Shown here one piece after another: positions 17,861 through 25,671 of a stretch of 64,000 nt of DNA (position 1 is its first letter; every line of letters begins with the position of its first letter). Origin of the DNA: a bacterium (GTDB lineage: Bacteria; Zhuqueibacterota; Zhuqueibacteria; Residuimicrobiales; Residuimicrobiaceae); contig JAKQNR010000017.1 of NCBI GenBank assembly GCA_029565685.1, forward strand, positions 248,001 through 312,000, given 5' to 3'. Under the pieces are notes generated by a model. That model saw only the letters and a list, made by a program, of their open reading frames with translations, searched no databases and had not been told where the DNA came from. The position numbers and the translations under genes are program-made.

Positions 17861-19210
17861 TTATATCTCACCAGGATCATTTTTTTTTATCTGAACAAAA
17901 GCGCCGGCTTGCAGACGATACCAATACACGCCTGCGGATAAACTTCCGGCGTGCCAGGTCACCCAATGCTCGCCGGCCGGCTTTTCACTGTCCACCAGCA
18001 CGGCGATCTCACGTCCGGTTGCATCAAATATTTTCAGTGAAGTCCGGCATGACGCGGCCAAATGATAGCGAATGACCGTGGATGGATTGAACGGATTGGG
18101 GTGGTTTTGCGCCAAGTGAAATCCTCCGGGAGTTTCGTTTACCTTACCGGCGTGAGAATTATTTGAGGTTTCAAAGGCGCCCAAATCCGGCGCTGTACCG
18201 AAAAACGCAGAGTCGATGACCGCGCCGGCATCGATGAGATCGCTGCCATCGGCCAGACGCAGAAACGGGATTTCCGGCAAACGGCCGTCATCGCGGCGCG
18301 GAGAGCGAGTCCATGCAGGATCGAGGCTGACGAAATCTTCGCTGGTCACATGAAAGGGCGCCATCCAGCTGTTGTTCTGATCGAATCCCTTGGCCTTGTT
18401 GTCAAAGGCCAGGCAGCGCTTAAGGATAAAGTGGTGCATCAACTGGTCCCGGTTGCTGTTGTCTCCTCCGCCCATCTTGAATCCGTTGCCGTTGGCCTGC
18501 GTGCCGGGATCGGTGCCGTCGGTCAAGTAGCCGTTCCCCCTGGACCAGCACTGTTCCAGAGTGGTTGTTATATCCGTGGCGCCGCGAAGGTAACCGTCCC
18601 AGCCGTCGTCGCTGTTGACCCAGGCGCGGCAGCCGAAGAAATAGTTGCCCGTTCCCATCGTGAGCATGGATGCAAACCCATCGGCGTCGCCGTAATCCGG
18701 CGGATCGGCGTTGTAGTAGGAATCGCAGTTGATGATTTCATTGAACGCCGCTCCATTGCTCAACTGCAGTCCGGTGTCGCGGTTTTCATAAAATGAACAT
18801 CGTTCGATGCGATTGTAGGATTCCCGGCTGATCTCCATGCCGTTGTTCCCAGCGCCTTTGATCTCCAGGCCCTGAATAAGCCAATGATCGGCCTTGAGGC
18901 TGAAACCTCTTTGACCAAGCGGTTGGTTGGAAAAATCGAACACCGGCCGCTCCTGCGGAAAAGCCGGCAGATAATATTTGTTTTGCGCATGGCCGCTCTT
19001 TCTGATGGAGATCGTGGCGGTCTGGGCAAAGAGGCCGCCGCGCACCAGAATGGCGTCGCCGGGACCGGAGAGGTTGATGGCTTTGATCGCCGTTGCGAGG
19101 GACGATTCGAGGCTGCCCGGGTTGGTGTCGTTGCCGTCCGTTGCCGCGATGCGGGTGGCGCTGAAAGCAGAGGCGACCAGGAGTAAGAGTAGGAGAATGA
19201 TTTTTTTCAT
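17861..19210 (-). CDS. Secreted family 9 pectate lyase with T9SS sorting domain (sorting tail probably out of frame)
   Basis: Predicted to cleave polygalacturonate by calcium-dependent beta-elimination outside the cell. ATG 19210 begins a signal peptide (MKKIILLLLLLVASAFSA). A parallel beta-helix follows. Asp177 in DADGF and Asp201, Asp202 and Asp205 in SDDGWD match the calcium ligands of Pel9A, with the same 24-residue spacing (D209 to D233), and Lys245 in GNGFK matches its catalytic lysine. Around residue 365 a T9SS type A domain starts (NHPNPFNPSTVIRYHLA). The last residues, KKNDPGEI, are atypical; moving one base in the nine-A run at 17880-17888 restores KKMILVR, the expected end. A start at 19246 is possible but adds no signal character. 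Confidence 0.85.
   Translation of the reverse strand: MKKIILLLLLLVASAFSATRIAATDGNDTNPGSLESSLATAIKAINLSGPGDAILVRGGLFAQTATISIRKSGHAQNKYYLPAFPQERPVFDFSNQPLGQRGFSLKADHWLIQGLEIKGAGNNGMEISRESYNRIERCSFYENRDTGLQLSNGAAFNEIINCDSYYNADPPDYGDADGFASMLTMGTGNYFFGCRAWVNSDDGWDGYLRGATDITTTLEQCWSRGNGYLTDGTDPGTQANGNGFKMGGGDNSNRDQLMHHFILKRCLAFDNKAKGFDQNNSWMAPFHVTSEDFVSLDPAWTRSPRRDDGRLPEIPFLRLADGSDLIDAGAVIDSAFFGTAPDLGAFETSNNSHAGKVNETPGGFHLAQNHPNPFNPSTVIRYHLAASCRTSLKIFDATGREIAVLVDSEKPAGEHWVTWHAGSLSAGVYWYRLQAGAFVQIKKNDPGEI
17880..17888 (-). other. Nine-base A:T homopolymer inside the T9SS sorting tail
   Basis: Nine consecutive T on the plus strand (A on the coding strand) lie six codons before the pectate lyase stop. 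With nine bases the tail reads QIKKNDPGEI and stops. With eight it reads QIKKMILVR and continues 18 codons to a TAA. The eight-base reading matches the end expected of a T9SS domain. Confidence 0.8.
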
Positions 19211-19348
19211 GCCGGGTCTTTCATGCGTGTGAACTGGGCTGAGCATTTCTGGATGTACGGTCAGCCCTGCTGTGGATCAGAGCAGCGGCTCCAGCCTCGG
19301 AGGGCGCTGTTGTGCAATCGGGCGCCGAAGGCAGTTAATCCTTGTGGG

Positions 19349-22237
19349 TCAACGGATCAGCAGCATTTTTCGCGACCGTTTGTACGATCCGGCCTGCAGC
19401 CGGTACCAATAGACGCCGGAGGCCATGGCCAGGCCCTGTTGATTCGATCCATCCCAGGTCACTTTGTGTACTCCGACAGCCTCGGTCCGGTCCACTAGAG
19501 TCTTGATATGGCGGCCGAGCAGATCAAATATCTCAAGGCGTACGACGGCCGACTGAGGCAATTGGTAGGTGATCAAGGTGGCGGCATTGAACGGATTGGG
19601 ATAATTCGCGGATAGATGCCAATGTGTAGGTTGGGCCGGTTGATCTTTGATCAGCCGGGTCTGGAGAAAATGATTGCCTCTTTCCACCGTGTTTTGCAGA
19701 TCATCCAGACTGCTGCCGGCCATGAGAGCGAAATGCAGAGTGATCGAGTCCTTGGGCAGCAGGGTTAAGGGGCCGGCGCTGATGACGTGCGAGATATCCC
19801 CTGGACCGGCCTGGCTGACAACCGTGCCGCCGCTGAGGGATTGCCATTTTTCCTCATCAGTAAAACCATCATACAGGCCCCAGCTGCTGTTTTGCGGATG
19901 GTTTTGATCGTTGTAAATCGCGCGGCTGGAGACACCCACGGCATCGAGCACCGCTATGCCGACATAAGTGTCCGGGCCCGCACCGGTGTCATAGGCGTAG
20001 CTCAAACGGTGGCTGCTGTCATAGTTCACCATATTGGTGTTGTAATGGCCGCCATCGATGTCCCAGTCGAATAAAAAGCCGAAATGAAAGGGCGTCAGCG
20101 TTTCGTCGCCTTGATTATGTATGGTGTAGGAAAAAACGATCAGGTTCTGCAGTTCATCCTCTTGGTCGGCAAAGGTCCTCTGGATGATGCGCAGACGCAT
20201 GGGATGATCCGCCATGCCGTCGGTAAAGATGCCGATAGACTCCTGATCTGAATGACGTCCGGGGGTGAAAAACTGCAAATCACCGTCTTCGGCAGTGACG
20301 AAATCCGCATCATAAATGATAGAGGATTTGCCTGGCGGAATGAAACCGCGCGCCGCATTGGCCAGCCGGTCCGGTCCAGTGCCGCACATCAATGCGCCCT
20401 CGAAAAGCAGGTTGGGGCCTTTGCGGTATTTAAAGCCGATTCCATCCTGGCTGATATCCGTTCGGCCAAAGCCGATGCGGCCCATGTTGGTTATAGACGT
20501 AGCCAGTGCGTTGATCTCGATATTGGCGAACGTCGGCAGCACGGACAAATTGAAATGATCGCGGTCGCTGTATTGGCCGGATCGCGCTCGCAGATCAAAG
20601 TGAATCAAATGGCCGCGCGGCGCGTCCGGTCGGACGATTATTTCAAACGGTGTGGCCACTTCCTGCTTTTGCAGCGTCTCGAGCGAGGTCATGGTCGTTG
20701 TGCCGGCGAGGATGTCGATAAAAGGGCTATCCGCGGATAACGTGAGCTCGACAAGCTCGGCGCGGGCTAGATAATTGACCACGGTGAGATAGATGCGCAC
20801 CCTTTCGCCGGGTTTGATGACGCCGTCCTCATTCTCGTCGACGTAGCGCACCTGCTGGATGCGAATGCTGGGAGTGACCGCGGTAAGGCTGGCATATGCA
20901 TCGATCTGTCCGCGTCCCAGTTTGCCGGCATAATGGGGGTTGAGCTCATCGATATCGGCGCAGGTCATGCGCACCTGTTCAGCGGCCTGGAGATTGCTCC
21001 AATCCGGATGGATGGACTTGACCAAAGCCACCACGCCGGCCACCAACGGGGAGGCCATAGACGTGCCGCTGATTGGTTTATAGCCGTTCTGGCTGACGGC
21101 GCCGTACAGGTTGTTGCCTGGCGCAGCCACATCCACGGTTTTCCCATAGTTGGAGTAACTCGCACGCACGGCGTTGTTGGTCAAAGCGGCCACGGATAAA
21201 ACGCCGTCGTAGGACGCGGGATAAAAAAAGGAAGAGTCATTGTCATTTCCTGCCGCGGCGATGATGACGCTGCCCAGCTCCAGCGCGTGGTTCACTACAT
21301 CCTGTTCATAGAGCGAGGATCCTCCCAGGCTTCCCCAGCTGCAATTGATGATATCCGCGCCCGCCTCAGCGGCATAGAGGATGCCGTCGTAACCAGAGAT
21401 GATCGAATTGTCGCTGTACGGAGATGAACAATTGACAGCCATAAGTTTGGCGTTCCAGGAAGAACCAGCCAGGCCCCGCTGGTTATCCGTGACCGCGCAA
21501 CAGATGCTGGCGGTGTGGGTGCCGTGCTCTGCGTTGATGGGAGTGTGGCTGAGGCCGGTGGGATCCGGCTGATTGGTCGCAAAGTTCCAGCCATGTAGGT
21601 CGTCGATATAGCCGTTAGCGTCGTCGTCCTGGCCGTTGTCAGGGATCTCACCGGGATTGTGCCAGAGGTTGGCGGCCAGATCTGCATGGTGGATTTCGGT
21701 TCCGCCGTCCACAATGGCGATGATCACCGGGCTGTCTTGCCCTTTGGCGATCTCCCACGCCTGGGTGAGCTGTATCTGATTGAAGTAGGGCAGTTGTGCT
21801 TCGATCAAAGAATCGTTGGGTGTAGCAGCCAGGTGATGGATGTATTTAGGCTCAGCGTATTCCACCTCTGCATCGCTCTGCAGCGCAGCCGCCACCTCCT
21901 GGGGTGTGCGCGGGCCGCTGAAATGGGCGTAATAAATCCTCTCCAGGCCGGCGGAACTGGTTTTTTTTCTCAGACGCATGGTCTGGGGCAGAATGGGCTC
22001 CAGCCGGTCAATGCCGGAGAACGCCGGCCGGCCGGTTGCGCTTTTATGCAGTCCAAGGCTTTTAAATTTAACCACCACTATGTGATCACTGCAAAGCCGG
22101 AAAGTCCGCAAGGGGGAAGCGGGTCGGTCTGCAGCGGACGCGTCGTTGATCCACAGCCGGCCGAAAAGGCAAGCAGCGGCCAGCAAGTATTTAATCGCAT
22201 GTTGCACCATAACGTCTCTAGTTTCATAATCATACAT
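19349..22237 (-). CDS. Secreted subtilisin-like (S8) serine protease with T9SS sorting domain
   Basis: Extracellular endopeptidase. Counting from the 22237 start, a signal-like segment covers about residues 13-36 and a propeptide follows. The S8 triad is Asp177 (AIVDGGTEIHH), His238 (EHGTHTAS) and Ser393 (SGTSMASPLVAG), with oxyanion Asn331 (AAAGND). The central 350 residues look like beta-sandwich domains. The last 85 residues form a type A T9SS domain (NYPNPFNAATLITYQLP) ending in the canonical KMLLIR, so the protein should be exported and anchored by T9SS. An alternative start at 22210 (MVQHAIKYLL) gives a more normal signal peptide. It lies upstream of the pectate lyase on the same strand and may be co-transcribed. 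Confidence 0.93.
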   Translation of the reverse strand: MYDYETRDVMVQHAIKYLLAAACLFGRLWINDASAADRPASPLRTFRLCSDHIVVVKFKSLGLHKSATGRPAFSGIDRLEPILPQTMRLRKKTSSAGLERIYYAHFSGPRTPQEVAAALQSDAEVEYAEPKYIHHLAATPNDSLIEAQLPYFNQIQLTQAWEIAKGQDSPVIIAIVDGGTEIHHADLAANLWHNPGEIPDNGQDDDANGYIDDLHGWNFATNQPDPTGLSHTPINAEHGTHTASICCAVTDNQRGLAGSSWNAKLMAVNCSSPYSDNSIISGYDGILYAAEAGADIINCSWGSLGGSSLYEQDVVNHALELGSVIIAAAGNDNDSSFFYPASYDGVLSVAALTNNAVRASYSNYGKTVDVAAPGNNLYGAVSQNGYKPISGTSMASPLVAGVVALVKSIHPDWSNLQAAEQVRMTCADIDELNPHYAGKLGRGQIDAYASLTAVTPSIRIQQVRYVDENEDGVIKPGERVRIYLTVVNYLARAELVELTLSADSPFIDILAGTTTMTSLETLQKQEVATPFEIIVRPDAPRGHLIHFDLRARSGQYSDRDHFNLSVLPTFANIEINALATSITNMGRIGFGRTDISQDGIGFKYRKGPNLLFEGALMCGTGPDRLANAARGFIPPGKSSIIYDADFVTAEDGDLQFFTPGRHSDQESIGIFTDGMADHPMRLRIIQRTFADQEDELQNLIVFSYTIHNQGDETLTPFHFGFLFDWDIDGGHYNTNMVNYDSSHRLSYAYDTGAGPDTYVGIAVLDAVGVSSRAIYNDQNHPQNSSWGLYDGFTDEEKWQSLSGGTVVSQAGPGDISHVISAGPLTLLPKDSITLHFALMAGSSLDDLQNTVERGNHFLQTRLIKDQPAQPTHWHLSANYPNPFNAATLITYQLPQSAVVRLEIFDLLGRHIKTLVDRTEAVGVHKVTWDGSNQQGLAMASGVYWYRLQAGSYKRSRKMLLIR

Positions 22238-22426
22238 CCCCCGACTCTTGGGCGGCAGCTGTTTCTTTGTTAACGCGAAAGTCTGAGCGCATATTCCAGC
22301 AAATGGGTTCGGCTCTGCTCGGGCTCTAGTGCCGGCAGCGGAGCAGTTGGCGGCTCTTGGCTCTGGTTGAACGTTTGGCGGAGAAGGAGGTTCCGACGGA
22401 GCCTTTGTTGAACATAAGGCGAACCG

Positions 22427-22996
22427 TTAAAGTTTGTCCATTAATCCTCGCCGGCGAGAGCTGGTCAGCAGGTCAGGACGATAGAGCTTGTTGACGAAAG
22501 TGGCGGGTTCGATGAAGAAAAAAGCGTCGGGCGCCAGAACCTTCACTTCCTGGGTGAGCGCCTTCAATTCTTTGCGGCGCGTGACGATGTGCACCAGGGT
22601 GACCGGCCCGTTCATACCTTGTCCCGGAAAGGTGGTCACCGCATAGCCCTGACTGCGGAGCGTGGCCGTCAGCGTTTCCGAGTATTTGGAACTGATGATG
22701 CGCAGAACGACATGGCCGAAGGCCAGTTTGCGCTCCAAAAGAATGCCGACGACGTTGCCGGTGGAAAATCCGAGCGCATAAAAGATGGCCAGCAATGGAC
22801 GCAGGCTGATTTCATTCAGCACTTTGGCGACGACGGTGATCCACAGGCTGATCTCAAAAATACCGCAGATGAAGGCCGTTTTGGTGCGTCCCTGAACGAT
22901 GCTGATGGTGCGGATGGTGCCCAGGGAGACGTCAAGCACTCGAGCGCAAAAAATCAGCAGACCCCAAAACAGCGTAGAAACATCAAAAAGGCTCAT
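22427..22996 (-). CDS. DUF2179/DUF5698 (UPF0316) membrane protein
   Basis: Function unknown. Three hydrophobic segments fill the first 95 residues (LFWGLLIFCARVLDVSLGTIR and following). A soluble C-terminal DUF2179-like domain comes next, with GYAVTTFPGQGMNGPVTLVHIV and a terminal EVKVLAPDAFFFIEPATFV, which is the usual layout of UPF0316 proteins (about 180-190 residues). The ATG at 22996 is preferred over the GTG at 23008 because GGTGA stands nine bases before it. It is divergent from the dehydrogenase gene at 23146. A regulatory ligand-binding role has been suggested for DUF2179 domains, but nothing here tests it. Confidence 0.85.
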   Translation of the reverse strand: MSLFDVSTLFWGLLIFCARVLDVSLGTIRTISIVQGRTKTAFICGIFEISLWITVVAKVLNEISLRPLLAIFYALGFSTGNVVGILLERKLAFGHVVLRIISSKYSETLTATLRSQGYAVTTFPGQGMNGPVTLVHIVTRRKELKALTQEVKVLAPDAFFFIEPATFVNKLYRPDLLTSSRRRGLMDKL

Positions 22997-23055
22997 GGTT
23001 CTATTCACCGTTTAGCGTAAAATGCATGAAATAGTTTAGCCAATTTAAATTCACA

Positions 23056-23084
23056 TTGCAAGCAAAAAATCAGTACAGTATATT
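23056..23084 (+). promoter_or_regulatory. Sigma-70 promoter of the 23146 dehydrogenase gene
   Basis: TTGCAA at 23056-23061 and TATATT at 23079-23084 have a 17-base spacer. Transcription would begin near 23091, which excludes the longest open frame (from 23056) and supports the ATG at 23146. Confidence 0.6.
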
Positions 23085-23145
23085 ATTCAATGCAAGCTTT
23101 GGTTATTATGGTTGGGTACAGTTGCTAAGGGATGGGTTTGGAATA

Positions 23146-24117
23146 ATGAAAAAAGATCGGATTGTGGTCCTGGACACCGGCTATGAGTCCTACAGTCAGG
23201 AACAGGCGCTTTTTGAACAGGCCGGCTATCAATTGGAAGTGTACGGGGGTCCGGCCAGAAGCCAAAAGAGCAAACTCCAATTCGGCCGCGGGGCCATTGG
23301 GGTGATGATTCGCGGGACCGCAGCGGATGAATCCTTTTTCTCTGCGCTTCCTGGATTAAAGGCGCTGGTGCGCTACGGCGTGGGCTATGATAATGTGGAC
23401 CTGACGGCCGCAACCCGTCATGGCGTCCGCGTCGCCAACGTCCAGGGCTATGCTAACGAGTCGGTCTCCGATCATGCCCTGGCGTTGATGTTCGCCTGCA
23501 ACCGCGCTTTGCCCTGGGTGAAAAACGGCGGCGGATTCGGCAAACCGCCGATTGCAGCGATGCCGGATTTCAGTTGCTCCACGTTGGGCATCATCGGCCT
23601 GGGCCGTATCGGCGGCCGACTGGCTGAAAAGGCGTGCGCACTGTTTGAACGCATGGTGGCCTACGATCCGTATGTGGAAGATTGCCGCTTTTTCCGCCTG
23701 GCTTGCTGCAGAGTTTCTCTGCCCGAGCTGCTGCAGCAGAGCCATGTGATCAGTCTGCACTGCAATCTGACGATGGAAACCAGAGGAATGATCGGCGCCG
23801 CGCAATTCGCGCAGATGGAGCAGAAACCGGTGTTGATCAACACCGCACGCGGTCCAGTGGTCGATGAAAAGGCGCTGCTGAAAGCGCTGGACCAGGAGCG
23901 CGTCCGCTGGGCAGGCGTGGATGTCTATGACCATGAGCCGCCCCGGGGCGTAAGCCTAAAAGTGGCCGGCCATCCCAAGGTGCTGGCAACGGGCCATTAT
24001 GCCTGGTATTCAGAAAACGCCAAGCTGGAGCTGCAGCGTCGCGCGGCTGAAAATATGCTCACATTGCTGTCAGGCGGCATCCCGGACGATTGTCTGAATC
24101 CCTTCCAATCCAGCTGA
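23146..24117 (+). CDS. D-isomer-specific 2-hydroxyacid dehydrogenase (CtBP-like)
   Basis: NAD(P)-dependent oxidoreductase acting on a D-2-hydroxy acid; the physiological substrate cannot be told. The 323-residue protein has the substrate-domain segment VRYGVGYDNVDL, the Rossmann motif GIIGLGRIGG, and the catalytic set Arg in NTARGPVVDE, Glu in DVYDHEPP and His in ATGHYAWYS. YANESVSDHALALMFACNR is typical of the C-terminal-binding-protein-like branch. The start at 23146 is supported by the promoter position and by the family N-terminus (MKKDRIVVLDTG). It stands alone, divergent from the DUF2179 gene. Phosphoglycerate or erythronate dehydrogenase activity is possible but less likely. Confidence 0.88.
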   Translation: MKKDRIVVLDTGYESYSQEQALFEQAGYQLEVYGGPARSQKSKLQFGRGAIGVMIRGTAADESFFSALPGLKALVRYGVGYDNVDLTAATRHGVRVANVQGYANESVSDHALALMFACNRALPWVKNGGGFGKPPIAAMPDFSCSTLGIIGLGRIGGRLAEKACALFERMVAYDPYVEDCRFFRLACCRVSLPELLQQSHVISLHCNLTMETRGMIGAAQFAQMEQKPVLINTARGPVVDEKALLKALDQERVRWAGVDVYDHEPPRGVSLKVAGHPKVLATGHYAWYSENAKLELQRRAAENMLTLLSGGIPDDCLNPFQSS

Positions 24118-24262
24118 AGCCGATCGTTTTTCGCCTGCTGCCGAACCTGCAAGCCTGATCCGCTCCTTCGATGCAGGATTGCGGCAAAGACGGATTACCC
24201 TGAACCGCTTGTCAAAGATTTTCGCTCAATCCACAGGCAGCCGGCCGGTAAAATGACTGCCT

Positions 24263-24907
24263 TTAGAGCAGCCCGCTCTCCAGGACCCACCCGCTGCAGT
24301 AAAGCAGCGTTCGTTGAGCCAGCGTTTCGCTGTGCGCCTGCAGTTGCAGCCTTTGGTAATCTCCTGGTGCAAAAATGCAGAGGAAAACGTTCTTTGTCGC
24401 CAACGTCACCGCGGTGCGCTGCGAGTCGGTGATGGGCGAGCCTATGGGTCCCTGTCCGTCGGCGATCACATAGCGGTTCTCCATCTGCATCACCTGATCG
24501 TTGTGTCCTACAAAGCTCTCCCCAGACCGGCCCAACCGCACCTCAACAGCGCCCGCTATGCGATCCGCATCATAGATGCAGATGGGCAGCAGAAAATCCA
24601 GCGAACACCAGTTGCCGACATCCACCAACGTGTTGATGGGGTTCAGTGTTTTGCCTTTCAGAGCGCGATGGAGCAGCGCTTCAGAGGAAGGCCTGCGTTT
24701 GGTAGGATCCTGGCCAATGGCATGAAACAGCTTGCGGCTGTGCTCCACGCCGGGCACCGCGCTCACCGGCTGGTCGCCGTAGCGCGCGCGATAACGCTCT
24801 GCGCAGGCCTTGAACTGCTCAAAGGCGGTCCGCTCATCGCTTACGGTCACGCTGTGGATCTTGATCACAGCCAAACGCACCGGCAGGTTGGTTTCAACGC
24901 GCCACAT
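24263..24907 (-). CDS. B3/4 domain protein (PheRS beta-subunit-like)
   Basis: A 214-residue stand-alone version of the B3/B4 domain that in phenylalanyl-tRNA synthetase edits mischarged tRNA. Supporting segments are RRPSSEALLHRAL, LNPINTLVDVGNWCSL, and VIADGQGPIGSPITDSQRT, which are typical of free-standing B3/4 proteins. Function may be hydrolysis of aberrant aminoacyl-tRNA, but that is inference. It starts 33 bases after the nitroreductase stop on the same strand, so the two probably form one transcript. No signal peptide or membrane segment is visible. Confidence 0.85.
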   Translation of the reverse strand: MWRVETNLPVRLAVIKIHSVTVSDERTAFEQFKACAERYRARYGDQPVSAVPGVEHSRKLFHAIGQDPTKRRPSSEALLHRALKGKTLNPINTLVDVGNWCSLDFLLPICIYDADRIAGAVEVRLGRSGESFVGHNDQVMQMENRYVIADGQGPIGSPITDSQRTAVTLATKNVFLCIFAPGDYQRLQLQAHSETLAQRTLLYCSGWVLESGLL

Positions 24908-24940
24908 GTTTTTCTACTCTTGGCCAGGAATCTGCCGCAG

Positions 24941-25450
24941 TCACCATTTTTCCTTCCGTATCAAGTCAGCCACAGGCTTGCGTTTCTTGATGCCGGGTAT
25001 GTCCGCTGGGTAGCCCAGCGGCGTGAAGGCGATCGGCTCGACTTCTGCCGGCAGCTGCAGCACTTCCCGGGCTGCCAGGGGGTCGAAGGCGGCGATCCAG
25101 CACGTGCCCAATCCCAAATCCGCGGCCGCTAGAATAAGATGGTCCATGGCGATGGCGGCGTCCACGGCTGCATAATTGACGCCGTCGCGGCGGCTCCATG
25201 CCTGATCCGGCATAGCGACCATCCCGATCACCAGCGGAGGCTGCACGAACCATTCGCGGCGATAGATCCGGAGCAATTCGGTCTCACGACCGCGCGTGGT
25301 GATCACGATCAACTGAAACGGTTGCCGGTTGCAGGCTGTCGGCGCCCAGGCGGCTGCCTGCAGGACCTGTTCGAGCTTGTCCGCTTCAACCGGCGTGGAC
25401 TGATAAGCGCGCACGCTGTAGCGGCTTTGTAAAACATGTCTCAACTCCAT
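24941..25450 (-). CDS. Nitroreductase-family flavoprotein
   Basis: FMN-dependent NAD(P)H oxidoreductase of unknown substrate. The 169-residue protein carries the family start RYSVRAYQSTPVE (FMN phosphate contact), AAWAPTACNRQPFQLIVI (the A-x-A-P-S-x-x-N-x-Q-P-like segment), and the C-terminal DLGLGTCWIAAF and PLGYPAD. Length is at the short end for the family. The ATG is preceded by AGGAGAGG, a strong ribosome site. It is divergent from pbpC and leads a two-gene unit with the B3/4 protein. Confidence 0.9.
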   Translation of the reverse strand: MELRHVLQSRYSVRAYQSTPVEADKLEQVLQAAAWAPTACNRQPFQLIVITTRGRETELLRIYRREWFVQPPLVIGMVAMPDQAWSRRDGVNYAAVDAAIAMDHLILAAADLGLGTCWIAAFDPLAAREVLQLPAEVEPIAFTPLGYPADIPGIKKRKPVADLIRKEKW

Positions 25451-25637
25451 AGTCCATCCTCTCCTACAAATCAGCCAGAATCTTGACTGCCGTGCAGGCG
25501 AGTCACTGAGCCGGCCTTTGCCGGCAAATTACTCATATTTGGTTTGAAACTCAACCGTTATTTGTCGGTCAGAGCCTCTTGGCTGATGAGCTGGGCCGCC
25601 ATCCTCTGTGTGGCAACGGTGCGGGTAAGAATATTTT

Positions 25638-25666
25638 TTGATTCTCATTGTCCCAGTGCGTATATT
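25638..25666 (+). promoter_or_regulatory. Candidate promoter of pbpC
   Basis: TTGATT at 25638-25643 and TATATT at 25661-25666 have a 17-base spacer. The predicted start of transcription (about 25673) coincides with the ATG at 25672, so either the mRNA is leaderless or translation starts at the ATG at 25696. Confidence 0.45.
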
Positions 25667-25671
25667 TTGCC

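Noticed and set aside
22270..22430. Minus-strand stop-to-stop stretch of about 55 codons reading GSPYVQQRLRRNLLLRQTF near its start
   Set aside because: It has no start codon and follows a stop directly; it could be a remnant of a gene, but nothing supports expression.
25510..25525. Perfect GCCGGC-CTTT-GCCGGC hairpin between nitroreductase and pbpC
   Set aside because: No U tract on either strand and it lies upstream of both divergent genes, so it is not a terminator; left unassigned.
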